A stretch of 64,000 bases of DNA, from the NCBI GenBank assembly GCA_017399905.1, contig JAFQAR010000103.1, positions 22,590 to 86,589 on the forward strand. Direction: 5' to 3'. A program made the translations under genes and the position numbers. Positions 1 to 8,445 of the stretch are shown one piece after another (position 1 is the stretch's first letter; each line of letters starts with the position of its first letter). A model generated the notes under the pieces. It saw nothing but the letters and a program-made list of their open reading frames with translations, was not told the origin of the DNA and searched no databases. This DNA is from Bacteroidales bacterium (GTDB lineage Bacteria > Bacteroidota > Bacteroidia > Bacteroidales > UBA932).

Positions 1-2
1 CT

Positions 3-1835
3 TCCTCATTCACCCACACATTCGACGCTTCTACAGGAAGAGGTACGATTGCGGTATCGTTGAACGACATGGGCAGCCTCATGCACCGCGAAGGAACCCT
101 CATAGTAAAGCACGGCCGTCTTTCAAGAAAGATCAAGGTCGTTACGGTGAAGGAGCAGAACTTCGAGCCTGCATGGGTCACCACCAACATCTACGGAGGC
201 CAGACCGGCGAACACGTGACCATGATGTTCACCATCCCTGAAGACTGTCCTGACGCTCTCTTCCCTATGGAGGTGCTCATTTCGGTGGACGCCCTCAACG
301 TCAGGAACGAATCGGGAATGGTGCTTCCTGTAAGGAACAAGGAATCCGAAGGATATGGCGAGGACAACGGCATAGGCTACAAATATGTGCTTACAGTCAA
401 TTCTCCAGGCGTACACCGCATCTATCTGGAGACCATCCTCAACAATGCTTCCGGCGGAAATGCAGACATCATGATCGAGGCCAGACATTTCCAGTCGCTG
501 ACCAAGACATACAGTTATACGGCAAACCCTTATGACCTCCAGATAGCATTGGACAATGTACGCTCATACTCTGCCGTAAATCAGGGGGATCCTCAGGATG
601 AGGTCATCTACTACTACCTCGTTCCTCAGAAGATAAATGCTCCTGTGGACATAGAGTCGCATATCGACCAGATCACATACAATGCTGACGGAACATCTGT
701 AAAGACCGTATTCACTCCTGAATATACCGATGAGTTCCTCTTCTATTCGAGGAACCTCGACCACAGGGAGGAAGTGGATTTCGTATTCAGACCTATCAAT
801 GAATCCGATTGGGATACAGGCGGAAGAGTGCACGGATTCACCCTGAAGGAAGGAACTGTGCTCGGCGACGGAGCCGTCTACAGGATGAAGACGAATGTGG
901 CGAAGAGCGCGGAAGTTGTCAGGATCGCTTCAAACCAGACCGGACATCCTTCGATAACGGGAACCGGCACCTACAGCGGAAACCTGTTCAGGTCGGTGGT
1001 GTTCGAACTTGCAAACTATCATCCTTTCCACTTTGCCGCGACTGTGAACGGAGCAGGAACGACAGTAACCGGCAATGCTGAAGAGAAGGAGGACAACGTA
1101 TACTTCAGCTATCTCCCGGGTCAGGATGTGACCATAGAGTTCGATGTGACATCGTTCACATCCGAAATCGAAGGTGTGGCTGCTGCAGACCAGGTGTCGG
1201 TAGATCCGTTCGGAACGGGATTCGACATCTACATCGATGCCCCTATGCTCGAAATCGACAAGACAAGCAGCCTCTACACAAGCGGAAAGATAACGGAAGA
1301 TCCTTCTGTCGAAGGCAGGTTCATCTACCACGTGGCGGCGGACAGAGCTTCCGAGAAGTCCGGTACCCTTGCGGCTGCAGTGACCGACAGCAAGGCGGCG
1401 GTAAGCCAGGATGGCGAAAGAAAGAGCATACCTTTCCTTACAAAGGATATCGTGAGTGCAGGAGAGATAAGGATCAGTTCCGACATTTCGAAGGTCGTTT
1501 ATTTCGAGAAGGTCTTCAAGGTGCACAACAGCTCGCTTACAGGAAGGCTCCAGTACCGTTCGGCTTCAACCGACCAGGTGACCGACATCCCTGAAGACTC
1601 CTTCGTTCCTTTCGAAGTACTTCCTACGTACAACAGAATAGGTACGACAACGATAGGCACCGGCGGACAGTTCGAGATCCGTCTCAGAAACGAGTATGAA
1701 TTCGACTGGCTGACCGACGACGTCAAGTTCCAGTTCACGGATGCTGACGGTGTGATATACGAGAAGACATATGCGAGTCTCAATTCTCTGTATTCATCGC
1801 TTTCAAGTCCGATAATACTTGAGCCAAGGCCGTAA
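3..1835 (+). CDS. Large surface protein of unknown function, 5'-truncated by the window edge
   Basis: The frame is open to the first base, so the N-terminus lies outside the window. An internal TTG could be mistaken for a start, but in-frame coding sequence continues upstream of it. The visible 611 codons are rich in Thr, Asn, Gly and aromatic residues with alternating hydrophobic stretches. That composition is typical of beta-sandwich exported proteins of Bacteroidales. I see no catalytic motif, transmembrane helix or C-terminal sorting domain. I do not recognise the family; a fimbrillin-like or adhesin-like surface protein is possible but unproven. It ends just before a strong terminator, so it is the last gene of its transcript. 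Confidence 0.75.
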   Translation, partial: SSFTHTFDASTGRGTIAVSLNDMGSLMHREGTLIVKHGRLSRKIKVVTVKEQNFEPAWVTTNIYGGQTGEHVTMMFTIPEDCPDALFPMEVLISVDALNVRNESGMVLPVRNKESEGYGEDNGIGYKYVLTVNSPGVHRIYLETILNNASGGNADIMIEARHFQSLTKTYSYTANPYDLQIALDNVRSYSAVNQGDPQDEVIYYYLVPQKINAPVDIESHIDQITYNADGTSVKTVFTPEYTDEFLFYSRNLDHREEVDFVFRPINESDWDTGGRVHGFTLKEGTVLGDGAVYRMKTNVAKSAEVVRIASNQTGHPSITGTGTYSGNLFRSVVFELANYHPFHFAATVNGAGTTVTGNAEEKEDNVYFSYLPGQDVTIEFDVTSFTSEIEGVAAADQVSVDPFGTGFDIYIDAPMLEIDKTSSLYTSGKITEDPSVEGRFIYHVAADRASEKSGTLAAAVTDSKAAVSQDGERKSIPFLTKDIVSAGEIRISSDISKVVYFEKVFKVHNSSLTGRLQYRSASTDQVTDIPEDSFVPFEVLPTYNRIGTTTIGTGGQFEIRLRNEYEFDWLTDDVKFQFTDADGVIYEKTYASLNSLYSSLSSPIILEPRP

Positions 1836-1868
1836 ATTCAGCCTGATTTCTACAATACTACGTTCACC

Positions 1869-1914
1869 GCAACCACCCATAGGCTGAGTCTTATGACGGG
1901 TGGTTGCTTTTTTG
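1869..1914 (+). terminator. Rho-independent terminator after the partial surface-protein gene
   Basis: A perfect 10-bp stem (GCAACCACCC / GGGTGGTTGC) is followed directly by six T residues. It closes the upstream transcript just before the galM promoter. Confidence 0.9.
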
Positions 1915-1945
1915 TTGTCCTTTTGAAATAATAATCTTATTTTTG
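1915..1945 (+). promoter_or_regulatory. Bacteroidetes-type promoter for galM
   Basis: A TTG at the -33 position is separated by 20 bases from TATTTTTG, which fits the TAnnTTTG -7 consensus. It begins immediately after the T-tract of the preceding terminator and lies about 40 bases upstream of the galM ATG. Confidence 0.7.
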
Positions 1946-1986
1946 ACAGAATTTATCCCCTTCGGAAATACAAAAACATCATCAAT

Positions 1987-3036
1987 ATGGACATCACAAG
2001 AGAACTTTGGGGCAAGTCTGCCTGCGGAAAGGAGATTTATCTCTATACACTTACCAACGCAAACGGCGCATATGTGAAACTTTCGAATCTCGGTGCGGCC
2101 ATCGTGTCCGTAGTCGTTCCTGACAAGGACGGAAACATGGCTGACGTAGTTCTGGGCTATCCTGAGGCGGCAAGCTATTTCGGTGACGGTCCATGTGCCG
2201 GAAAGGTACCGGGAAGATATGCCAACCGCATAGCCCTCGGAAAGTTCACTTTGGACGGCAAGGAATACTCTCTTCCTATAAACAACGGCCCGAACAGCCT
2301 CCACGGCGGTCCTGAAGGCTTCCAGAACAAGGTTTGGGAAAGCCGAGAGAACGAAGGCGGCGTGGAATTCCTCTACTATTCCGAGGACGGAGAGCAGGGC
2401 TATCCCGGAGCTGTGAAGACAGTGGCGCGCTATGACTGGAGCGAGGAGAACGAGCTCCGTCTGACCCTCACTGCAGAGTCTGACGCTCCTACGGTGATCA
2501 ACCTCACCAACCACGCATATTTCAACCTCAACGGCGAAGGAAACGGTGACATCCTCGGCCATATCCTGACACTCAATGCATCGGAATACCTTCCTACAGA
2601 CCAGACACAGATCCCTCTCGGCGAGAGCGAGCCTGTAGCCGGCACTCCTATGGATTTCGTAAGCGGCAAGCCTATAGGACAGGACATCAACGCCGACTTC
2701 GAGCCTCTCAAGATAGGAAAGGGATATGACCACTGCTGGGTCATCGACGGCGCAGAGCCGGGACAGCTTCAGTTCTGCGGCGAGCTCTATGCTCCTGAAA
2801 GCGGCAGAAAGATGGAAGTCTATACAACTCAGCCGGGCGTCCAGGTTTATACCGGAAACTGGCTCTCAGGCTGCCCTCAGGGCAAGAACGGCCACGTTTA
2901 CGAAGACTATACAGGCGTAGCGATAGAGTGTCAGAACTACCCTGACGCACCTAACAAGCCTGATTATCCTTCATGTGTCCTCCGTCCGGGAGAAGTTTAC
3001 GAACAGGCGATCATCTTCACATTTTCTGTAAAATAG
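1987..3036 (+). CDS. galM: Aldose 1-epimerase (galactose mutarotase)
   Basis: This enzyme interconverts alpha and beta anomers of hexoses in the cytosol and feeds galactose or glucose into the Leloir pathway. The 349-residue length is normal for the family. The GalM signatures are present: NSLHGG (His106), TNHAYFNL (His176, general acid) and the catalytic base Glu314 in VAIECQNYPDAPN. No signal peptide is visible. The gene has its own promoter upstream and is followed by a REP-like palindrome before thyA rather than by a clear terminator. Confidence 0.95.
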   Translation: MDITRELWGKSACGKEIYLYTLTNANGAYVKLSNLGAAIVSVVVPDKDGNMADVVLGYPEAASYFGDGPCAGKVPGRYANRIALGKFTLDGKEYSLPINNGPNSLHGGPEGFQNKVWESRENEGGVEFLYYSEDGEQGYPGAVKTVARYDWSEENELRLTLTAESDAPTVINLTNHAYFNLNGEGNGDILGHILTLNASEYLPTDQTQIPLGESEPVAGTPMDFVSGKPIGQDINADFEPLKIGKGYDHCWVIDGAEPGQLQFCGELYAPESGRKMEVYTTQPGVQVYTGNWLSGCPQGKNGHVYEDYTGVAIECQNYPDAPNKPDYPSCVLRPGEVYEQAIIFTFSVK

Positions 3037-3042
3037 AACCTC

Positions 3043-3073
3043 CCACGTCATTGCGAGGAACGGAGTGACGTGG
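3043..3073. repeat. REP-like palindromic element (CATTGCGAGG type) between galM and thyA
   Basis: CCACGTCA and TGACGTGG form an 8-bp stem around the loop TTGCGAGGAACGGAG, followed by CAATCCC. This closely resembles the dispersed intergenic repeat with a CATTGCGAGG...GACGTGGCAATC core known from many genomes. It fills the whole galM-thyA gap and contains a GTG in frame with thyA, which makes a false upstream start. Confidence 0.65.
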
Positions 3074-3087
3074 CAATCCCCATAATC

Positions 3088-3882
3088 ATGAAACAATACT
3101 TAGACCTCCTTCGTCACATCCGTGAAAACGGCGTCATGAAATCCGACCGCACCGGTACCGGTACACAGAGCGTGTTCGGCTATCAGATGCGCTTCGACCT
3201 CAGCGAAGGCTTCCCCCTCCTCACCACGAAGAAAGTCCACCTCAAATCCATAATCCATGAGCTCCTGTGGTTCATCGCAGGCGACACCAACATCAAGTAC
3301 CTCAAGGACAACGGTGTCTCCATCTGGGACGAATGGGCGGACGAAAACGGCGACCTCGGCCCTGTCTACGGCCATCAGTGGCGCAGCTGGCCGACTCCGG
3401 ACGGAGGCACGATCGACCAGCTCGCGAATGTCGTGAACATGATCCGCAACAACCCGGATTCGCGAAGGATGATCGTTTCCGCGTGGAATGTGGCCGAAGT
3501 CGAGAAGATGGCCCTTCCTCCATGCCATTCGCTCTTCCAGTTCTATGTGGCTGACGGAAAGCTCTCCTGCCAGCTGTATCAGCGCAGTGCGGACGTCTTC
3601 CTCGGTGTGCCTTTCAATATCGCATCCTACGCCCTTCTGACCATGATGATCGCACAGGTCTGCGGTCTTCAGCCGGGCGAATTCGTGCATACGACCGGCG
3701 ATACCCACATCTATGTGAACCATTTCGAGCAGGTCGCGACCCAGCTCGGCCGTGAGCCGCGCAAGCTGCCGAAGATGAAGATCAATCCTGAAGTGAAGGA
3801 TATCTTTGCCTTCAGGTATGAGGATTTCGAGCTCGTGGACTACGACCCGTATCCACGCATCCCTGCACCGGTGGCAGTATAG
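3088..3882 (+). CDS. thyA: Thymidylate synthase
   Basis: It methylates dUMP to dTMP with methylene-tetrahydrofolate, producing dihydrofolate. Starting at the ATG gives 264 residues, the same length as E. coli ThyA, and places the nucleophile at Cys146 in the motif [10 protein letters not shown], exactly as in E. coli. The [19 protein letters not shown] dUMP-binding block and DTHIYVNH near the C-terminus are intact. An upstream in-frame GTG lies inside a repeat element, so I rejected it. folA follows 41 bases downstream; the pair forms the usual thymidylate/folate-recycling unit. Confidence 0.97.
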   Translation: MKQYLDLLRHIRENGVMKSDRTGTGTQSVFGYQMRFDLSEGFPLLTTKKVHLKSIIHELLWFIAGDTNIKYLKDNGVSIWDEWADENGDLGPVYGHQWRSWPTPDGGTIDQLANVVNMIRNNPDSRRMIVSAWNVAEVEKMALPPCHSLFQFYVADGKLSCQLYQRSADVFLGVPFNIASYALLTMMIAQVCGLQPGEFVHTTGDTHIYVNHFEQVATQLGREPRKLPKMKINPEVKDIFAFRYEDFELVDYDPYPRIPAPVAV

Positions 3883-3886
3883 TGTC

Positions 3887-3907
3887 ATGCCCGACCTGAT
3901 CGGGCAT
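3887..3907. repeat. REP-like palindrome between thyA and folA
   Basis: ATGCCCGA and TCGGGCAT form a perfect 8-bp stem with the 5-base loop CCTGA, preceded by GTC. It resembles the dispersed GTCATGCCCGA...TCGGGCATC repeat seen in many bacterial genomes. It could act as a weak attenuator or mRNA-stabilising hairpin inside the thyA-folA transcript. There is no T-tract, so it is not a classic terminator. Confidence 0.55.
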
Positions 3908-3923
3908 CCAAAACAATGTTTCC

Positions 3924-4433
3924 ATGGAAAAATGCATAATAGTAGCGATAGCGGACAATAATGCCATAGGCAGGGACAACGCCCTCCTATGGCATATTTC
4001 CGAAGACCTGAAGTTCTTCAAGCGCACGACTTCGGGCTGTCCCGTGATCATGGGACGAAAGACCTTCGAATCCATCGGCCGTCCACTCCCGAAACGCACG
4101 AATATCGTCGTTTCCCGCGGCTTTGACGCTCCGGAAGGGGTTGTGACCGTTCCGTCCCTCGAAGCGGCTTATTCTGCCGCTTCTGCCGCTCTGGAGGCCT
4201 CTGATGCCGCGGAATCCCGCTGCTTCGTCATCGGCGGCGGCCAGATCTACGCCCAGGCCCTCGCCTCTGCCGACCGCCTCATCGTGACCCACGTCCATAC
4301 GGTCATCGAAAATGCCGACACCTTCTTTCCCGCAATAGACCCGGCCCTCTGGAAAGTCACTGACCGCTCCGAAATGCAGACCGACCCCGAGACCGGCTAC
4401 ACCTTCGAATTCGTGACTTATGAAAAGAGATAG
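3924..4433 (+). CDS. folA: Dihydrofolate reductase
   Basis: It reduces the dihydrofolate made by ThyA back to tetrahydrofolate using NADPH. The 169-residue length is normal. The N-terminal AIADNNAIG, the substrate-site acid in LLWHISEDLKFFK (Asp28), the NADPH-binding VIMGRKTFESIG and the FVIGGGQIYAQAL motif are all present. A short low-complexity Ala/Ser run sits in the middle of the protein (around residues 75-90). The 3' end overlaps the next gene by 14 bases, suggesting translational coupling. Confidence 0.96.
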   Translation: MEKCIIVAIADNNAIGRDNALLWHISEDLKFFKRTTSGCPVIMGRKTFESIGRPLPKRTNIVVSRGFDAPEGVVTVPSLEAAYSAASAALEASDAAESRCFVIGGGQIYAQALASADRLIVTHVHTVIENADTFFPAIDPALWKVTDRSEMQTDPETGYTFEFVTYEKR

Positions 4434-5766
4434 TTTCGGCAGCCGTTTCGGCGCGCTGGTGGCGATGGCAGGCTCTGCAGTGGGCCTTGGAAACCTATGG
4501 CGTTTCCCATATCTGGTAGGGGAGAACGGCGGTGCCGCCTTCATCATCGTGTATATAGCGATGAGTTTCCTTATATGTCTTCCGATATTCATATCGGAGT
4601 TCGTGATCGGACGACGCAGCCAGAAGAATGCCTATGCGGCCTTCCGTGACCTTTCCGGCGGTTCCGCATGGCGCTGGGTGGGTCTTATGACGGTGATAGT
4701 GCCATTGATAGTACTCTCGTATTACAGCGTCATCGGCGGCTGGTCCATCGACTATATGCTCAAGTCCTTTTCCTTCTCCTTCACCGGAGAGTCTTCAAGG
4801 AGTACCTTCAGCACCATGTTCACGGACTTCGTTTCCTCTCCGTGGTCTTCGCTGGCCGCCCATACGGCTTTCCTGCTCGCAACGACCCTCATCGTAGTGG
4901 TAGGCATCAAGGACGGTATCGAGAGGTTCAGCAAGGTGATGATGCCGATACTCTTCTTCATAGTGCTTGGAATCGCAGTGTATTCGCTGACCCTTCCGGG
5001 AGCTGGATCCGGAGTGGATTATCTCTTCCGTCCTGATTTCTCGAAGATAGATGCGAAAGCATTTGCAGCCGCTCTGGGCCAGGCCTTCTTCTCGCTTTCT
5101 CTGGGCTTCGGAACCATAATGACCTATGCCTCATATGTGTCAAAGAAGGAAAACATCATGACTCAGAGTGTGGCGACAGCCGTTTCCGACCTTATGTTCG
5201 CCATGATTGCGGGAGTGGCCATAATGCCGGCGGTATTCGCCTTCGGACTCGATCCGCAGTCAGGCCCCGGCCTTGTCTTCGAGACCCTTCCGTATGTGTT
5301 CGGACAGATGCCTGCAGGCGGATTCGTGGCCATACTTTTCTTCGTGGCACTTCTTGTAGCTGCGCTCACTTCGTCAATATCGATGCTGGAGGTGGCTGTG
5401 GCCTTCCTTGTTGAGGAAAGGAACATGTCCAGAAAGGCAGCTTGCTTCGTTCTCTTTGCCGTATGCTGGGTGATAGGAGCCCTCTGTGCGCTTTCTTTCG
5501 GACCGCTCTCGGACGTGCAGATCGCCGGACGCAGCATCTTCGACTTCTTCGATAACCTTTCGTCGAACATACTGATGACCCTCGGAAGCCTTCTGACCGT
5601 CCTCTTCGTGGGCTGGCGCCTCAAGAAGACGGATATCTATGACGAATTCACGAACGGAGGCAGCATCTCCGCCAATGCGAAGATGTTCGGAGTCCTCTGG
5701 TTCCTGATCCGTTATGTGGCTCCTGTGGCCATCATCGCGGTCTTCGTCAGCGGACTGATAGGATAA
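4420..5766 (+). CDS. Sodium-dependent symporter of the neurotransmitter:sodium (SNF) family
   Basis: This is an inner-membrane sodium-coupled transporter, probably for an amino acid or related amine; the substrate cannot be read from sequence. The family hallmark is at the N-terminus: RFGALVAMAGSAVGLGNLWRFPY, the unwound TM1 region that binds sodium and substrate, followed by GGAAFIIVYI. About 11-12 hydrophobic helices fill the 448 residues, a normal length for bacterial members. The ATG lies inside the end of folA, so it is probably translated from the same mRNA. No functional link to folate is apparent. Confidence 0.92.
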   Translation: MKRDSFGSRFGALVAMAGSAVGLGNLWRFPYLVGENGGAAFIIVYIAMSFLICLPIFISEFVIGRRSQKNAYAAFRDLSGGSAWRWVGLMTVIVPLIVLSYYSVIGGWSIDYMLKSFSFSFTGESSRSTFSTMFTDFVSSPWSSLAAHTAFLLATTLIVVVGIKDGIERFSKVMMPILFFIVLGIAVYSLTLPGAGSGVDYLFRPDFSKIDAKAFAAALGQAFFSLSLGFGTIMTYASYVSKKENIMTQSVATAVSDLMFAMIAGVAIMPAVFAFGLDPQSGPGLVFETLPYVFGQMPAGGFVAILFFVALLVAALTSSISMLEVAVAFLVEERNMSRKAACFVLFAVCWVIGALCALSFGPLSDVQIAGRSIFDFFDNLSSNILMTLGSLLTVLFVGWRLKKTDIYDEFTNGGSISANAKMFGVLWFLIRYVAPVAIIAVFVSGLIG

Positions 5767-5780
5767 GGTGTCTGATTTGA

Positions 5781-8438
5781 TTACTCCTTTCTGCGGGAAA
5801 ATACCGCCATTACTGCTGCGGAACCTATCAGCAGCAGGATGAGGAGGATGGAGCTTGCACGCGATACCTTCTCGCCGATCTTGTACGATTCCGGCTCGAA
5901 CCTCATTATCAGCCGACCTTCTCCTTCCGGCAGGACTGCTCCTCGGAGCATCCAGTCCGCCCGGAAGAGGTCCGCAGGCTTTCCGTCGCCTGTCGGCTGG
6001 TACCTGCCTCCGCGTACTTCACCGTACGCTCCGGCCGGCTCTATCCACGCCTTCCAGCCTTTCGGATAATAGATTTCGCTGAAGACGGCCGCACGCTCCG
6101 AATCCGTGCTGAACGAGTATCTGAGCTCGTTCGGAGCATAATGAGTAAGGGTGATGGAAGGAGATTTCTCGACTTCGCTCGAAATGACAGCAGGGAACCC
6201 TGCAAATGCTTCCTGAGCCCATTTGAAGTCGTCCCCGATGACTGCAGTGGTCTTCAGGTCTGTCGATGCGATAAGGGCGATTTCGTCGTCCGGAGTGGCT
6301 GCAGGCACGAAACCGGACACGAACCACGCATTGCCGTAGGCATGGGTGTTCACTACCGGAGGATATTCGCCGCCGAGGATGATGTATCTGCCGTTCAGCA
6401 TTGATATGACCTTCAGTTCGGGCATGTTTTCCTGCACCTGACTCACGGTCTCGGCGTTTTCGATGACATCATAGAAATGATGTATTTCTCCTGTGATGTA
6501 TCTTTCTATGAGGTCCTGGTAGCGCTGGAGCTTGACAGGACTGTATCCGCCGATGGTCTTGTGGTGGTAGCTCGGGATGGAGCTGTTGAAGGTGTTGACG
6601 CTGATGTCCAGAACCCTGTAGTCCAGGTCCTTGTCTTCGAGGATCATCTCGTCCACAGGTCTCGGCTCATATTGCGCGGAGAAGTCCTTCCTGGTCACGA
6701 AATGCTCCTTGTTGAGGTATCTCTTGCCCACCGGCATGAGGTCCAGTGACACGAGGATGACCATTGCAACTGCCACGATGCCCATCCTTCCTTTGCGGAC
6801 GAACGAGCCTTCCTTGCCGACGGCATCCCTCTTAGGGGTGCGGAAGGCCCACATGAGCAGGGCCGCAGTGACGGATATCATCCAGAACGAGGTCCATGCG
6901 TCCTTCTTCAGGAGGGCCTGCCTGTCAGCGGCCAGGGCATTCGTGAGAATGTCCGGCTGGCCGGCGTCGGCTGCGCCCGTGAAGCTGCCGGCTATGCCCG
7001 GCACAAGGGCGCAGGCCAGGCAGAAGACTCCCGTCAGGAGGTAGGCAGGCAGAGCTGCCTTGCCGAACTCCTTTGCTGTGTATTTCTCCTTGAGGATCCT
7101 GTCAAGGGTGTAGAATCCGAGGAGAGGGATCGTGACCTGGAGCACGATCAGGGCCATTGACACTGTCCTGAACTTGTTGTACATAGGTGCATAGTCGAAC
7201 CAGAGCTTGGTGAACCACATGAAATGGCTTCCCCATGAAAGCAGGACCGCAATCACAGTCGCCGCAAGCATCCACCATTTCTCCCTGCCCTTGCAGAGGA
7301 AAAGTCCGAGGACGAAAAGGAACACCGAAATCGCTCCCATGTACATCGGACCGGCTGTGAAAGGCTGAGGTCCCCAGTACAGAGGCATATGCCTGATGAC
7401 CTGACGCAGATTAGGCTGTCCGGCCCTCTTGAGCAGCTTTGCTGTCTCGGAACTCATGCTGAGCTCCCCAGATGACGAACCTCCGTTGAAGTTGGGTATC
7501 AGGAGGTTAGGCATCTCCTCGATGCCGTATGACCATGCTGTGGCATATTCAAGGTCAAGACCCGAATCGCTGTGTCCCGTGCCGCTGCCGGAAAGTTCCG
7601 AACCTCCGCGCATCGTGTATTCCGTATATTCGTATGTAGGGATCAGCTTGTTTGCATTTGTCGCGATTCCGACGATTCCTATCGCAAGAAGAAGAGCCGA
7701 TGCGACGAAGAACCTGCCGATCAGGGCCCTCTTCTCCTTATTGCAGCAGAGGCTTATGAAAAGTGCAATCACATATACGGCAATCACGATGGCCAGATAA
7801 TATGTGATCTGTACATGGTTGGCCTTTATCTGCATGCTGAGGGCGAATGCGAACAGGGTGGCTCCCAGCACGGTCTTCGGGAGCCATGCGGAGAGATTGC
7901 CGCGTCGTGTGCTGTCGAGGAGTCTGAGTGCAGAGCGGTAAGTGAAGATCACTCCGGCAAGTACCCATGGGAAATATGCTATGGCCTGCATCTTCGTGTT
8001 GTGGCCTACCTGGATTATCTGCATGTTGTACGAGCAGAAGGCGATCGCAATGGCTCCTGCTACTGCCACTATGCCGTTTATTCCCATTGAAAGCATCAGA
8101 AGGAAGCCTCCCACGAGAGCAAGGAAAAGATAAGTCGCAGGTCTGCGGCCGGTCAGAAGAAAATCATAGATCTTGTCCGTCCAGTCTCCCTCGAAACTGT
8201 CGATGGTGGCTGTGGTAGGCATGCCTCCGAACATCGAATTGGTCCAGGCCGTCGGATCCTCAGGATGTGCCTCGTTGTGGGTCATGGCCTCGTTTGCCAT
8301 TCCTTTCCATGATGCTATGTCGCTCTGATTCACTATCTTGCCGCTCAAGACCTCCGGCACGAAGCCGTATGATATCACGAGAAAGAGCAGGATTATTCCC
8401 GCATAGACCAGTATCTTCTTTACAAGTTCCTTATTCAT
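5781..8438 (-). CDS. YfhO-family polytopic membrane protein
   Basis: A large integral-membrane protein of 885 residues, with an N-terminal hydrophobic helix, then about a dozen membrane segments and a hydrophilic C-terminal domain closed by a last helix. It matches Bacteroidetes YfhO proteins, which are related to glycosyltransferase-C folds and are implicated in glycosylating cell-envelope polymers; the substrate is unknown. It lies 7 bases downstream of a glycosyltransferase gene and is surely cotranscribed with it. About residues 750-762 contain the peptide VISSEVEKS, which is the translation of a dispersed repeat element that has entered the frame without breaking it. Confidence 0.88.
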   Translation of the reverse strand: MNKELVKKILVYAGIILLFLVISYGFVPEVLSGKIVNQSDIASWKGMANEAMTHNEAHPEDPTAWTNSMFGGMPTTATIDSFEGDWTDKIYDFLLTGRRPATYLFLALVGGFLLMLSMGINGIVAVAGAIAIAFCSYNMQIIQVGHNTKMQAIAYFPWVLAGVIFTYRSALRLLDSTRRGNLSAWLPKTVLGATLFAFALSMQIKANHVQITYYLAIVIAVYVIALFISLCCNKEKRALIGRFFVASALLLAIGIVGIATNANKLIPTYEYTEYTMRGGSELSGSGTGHSDSGLDLEYATAWSYGIEEMPNLLIPNFNGGSSSGELSMSSETAKLLKRAGQPNLRQVIRHMPLYWGPQPFTAGPMYMGAISVFLFVLGLFLCKGREKWWMLAATVIAVLLSWGSHFMWFTKLWFDYAPMYNKFRTVSMALIVLQVTIPLLGFYTLDRILKEKYTAKEFGKAALPAYLLTGVFCLACALVPGIAGSFTGAADAGQPDILTNALAADRQALLKKDAWTSFWMISVTAALLMWAFRTPKRDAVGKEGSFVRKGRMGIVAVAMVILVSLDLMPVGKRYLNKEHFVTRKDFSAQYEPRPVDEMILEDKDLDYRVLDISVNTFNSSIPSYHHKTIGGYSPVKLQRYQDLIERYITGEIHHFYDVIENAETVSQVQENMPELKVISMLNGRYIILGGEYPPVVNTHAYGNAWFVSGFVPAATPDDEIALIASTDLKTTAVIGDDFKWAQEAFAGFPAVISSEVEKSPSITLTHYAPNELRYSFSTDSERAAVFSEIYYPKGWKAWIEPAGAYGEVRGGRYQPTGDGKPADLFRADWMLRGAVLPEGEGRLIMRFEPESYKIGEKVSRASSILLILLLIGSAAVMAVFSRRKE
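6161..6195. repeat. Dispersed REP-like repeat embedded in the yfhO reading frame
   Basis: The palindromic core TTTCTCGACTTCGCTCGAAA followed by TGACAGCAGGG matches the widespread repeat whose reverse complement reads GTCATTTCGAGCGAAGTCG. In the yfhO frame it encodes VISSEVEKS, a peptide often seen as a spurious insertion in annotated proteins. In another minus-strand frame it reads CHFERSREIS, the best-known translation of this repeat. Confidence 0.75.
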
Positions 8439-8445
8439 AGTCGTT

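Noticed and set aside
1891-2733. 280-codon minus-strand ORF antisense to galM
   Set aside because: It lies fully opposite a conserved gene, has no recognisable motif and starts at no promoter; a shadow of the codon bias of galM.
3070-3087. GTG start giving thyA six extra residues
   Set aside because: The GTG sits in a REP-like palindrome, and the downstream ATG gives exactly the family length and Cys146 numbering.
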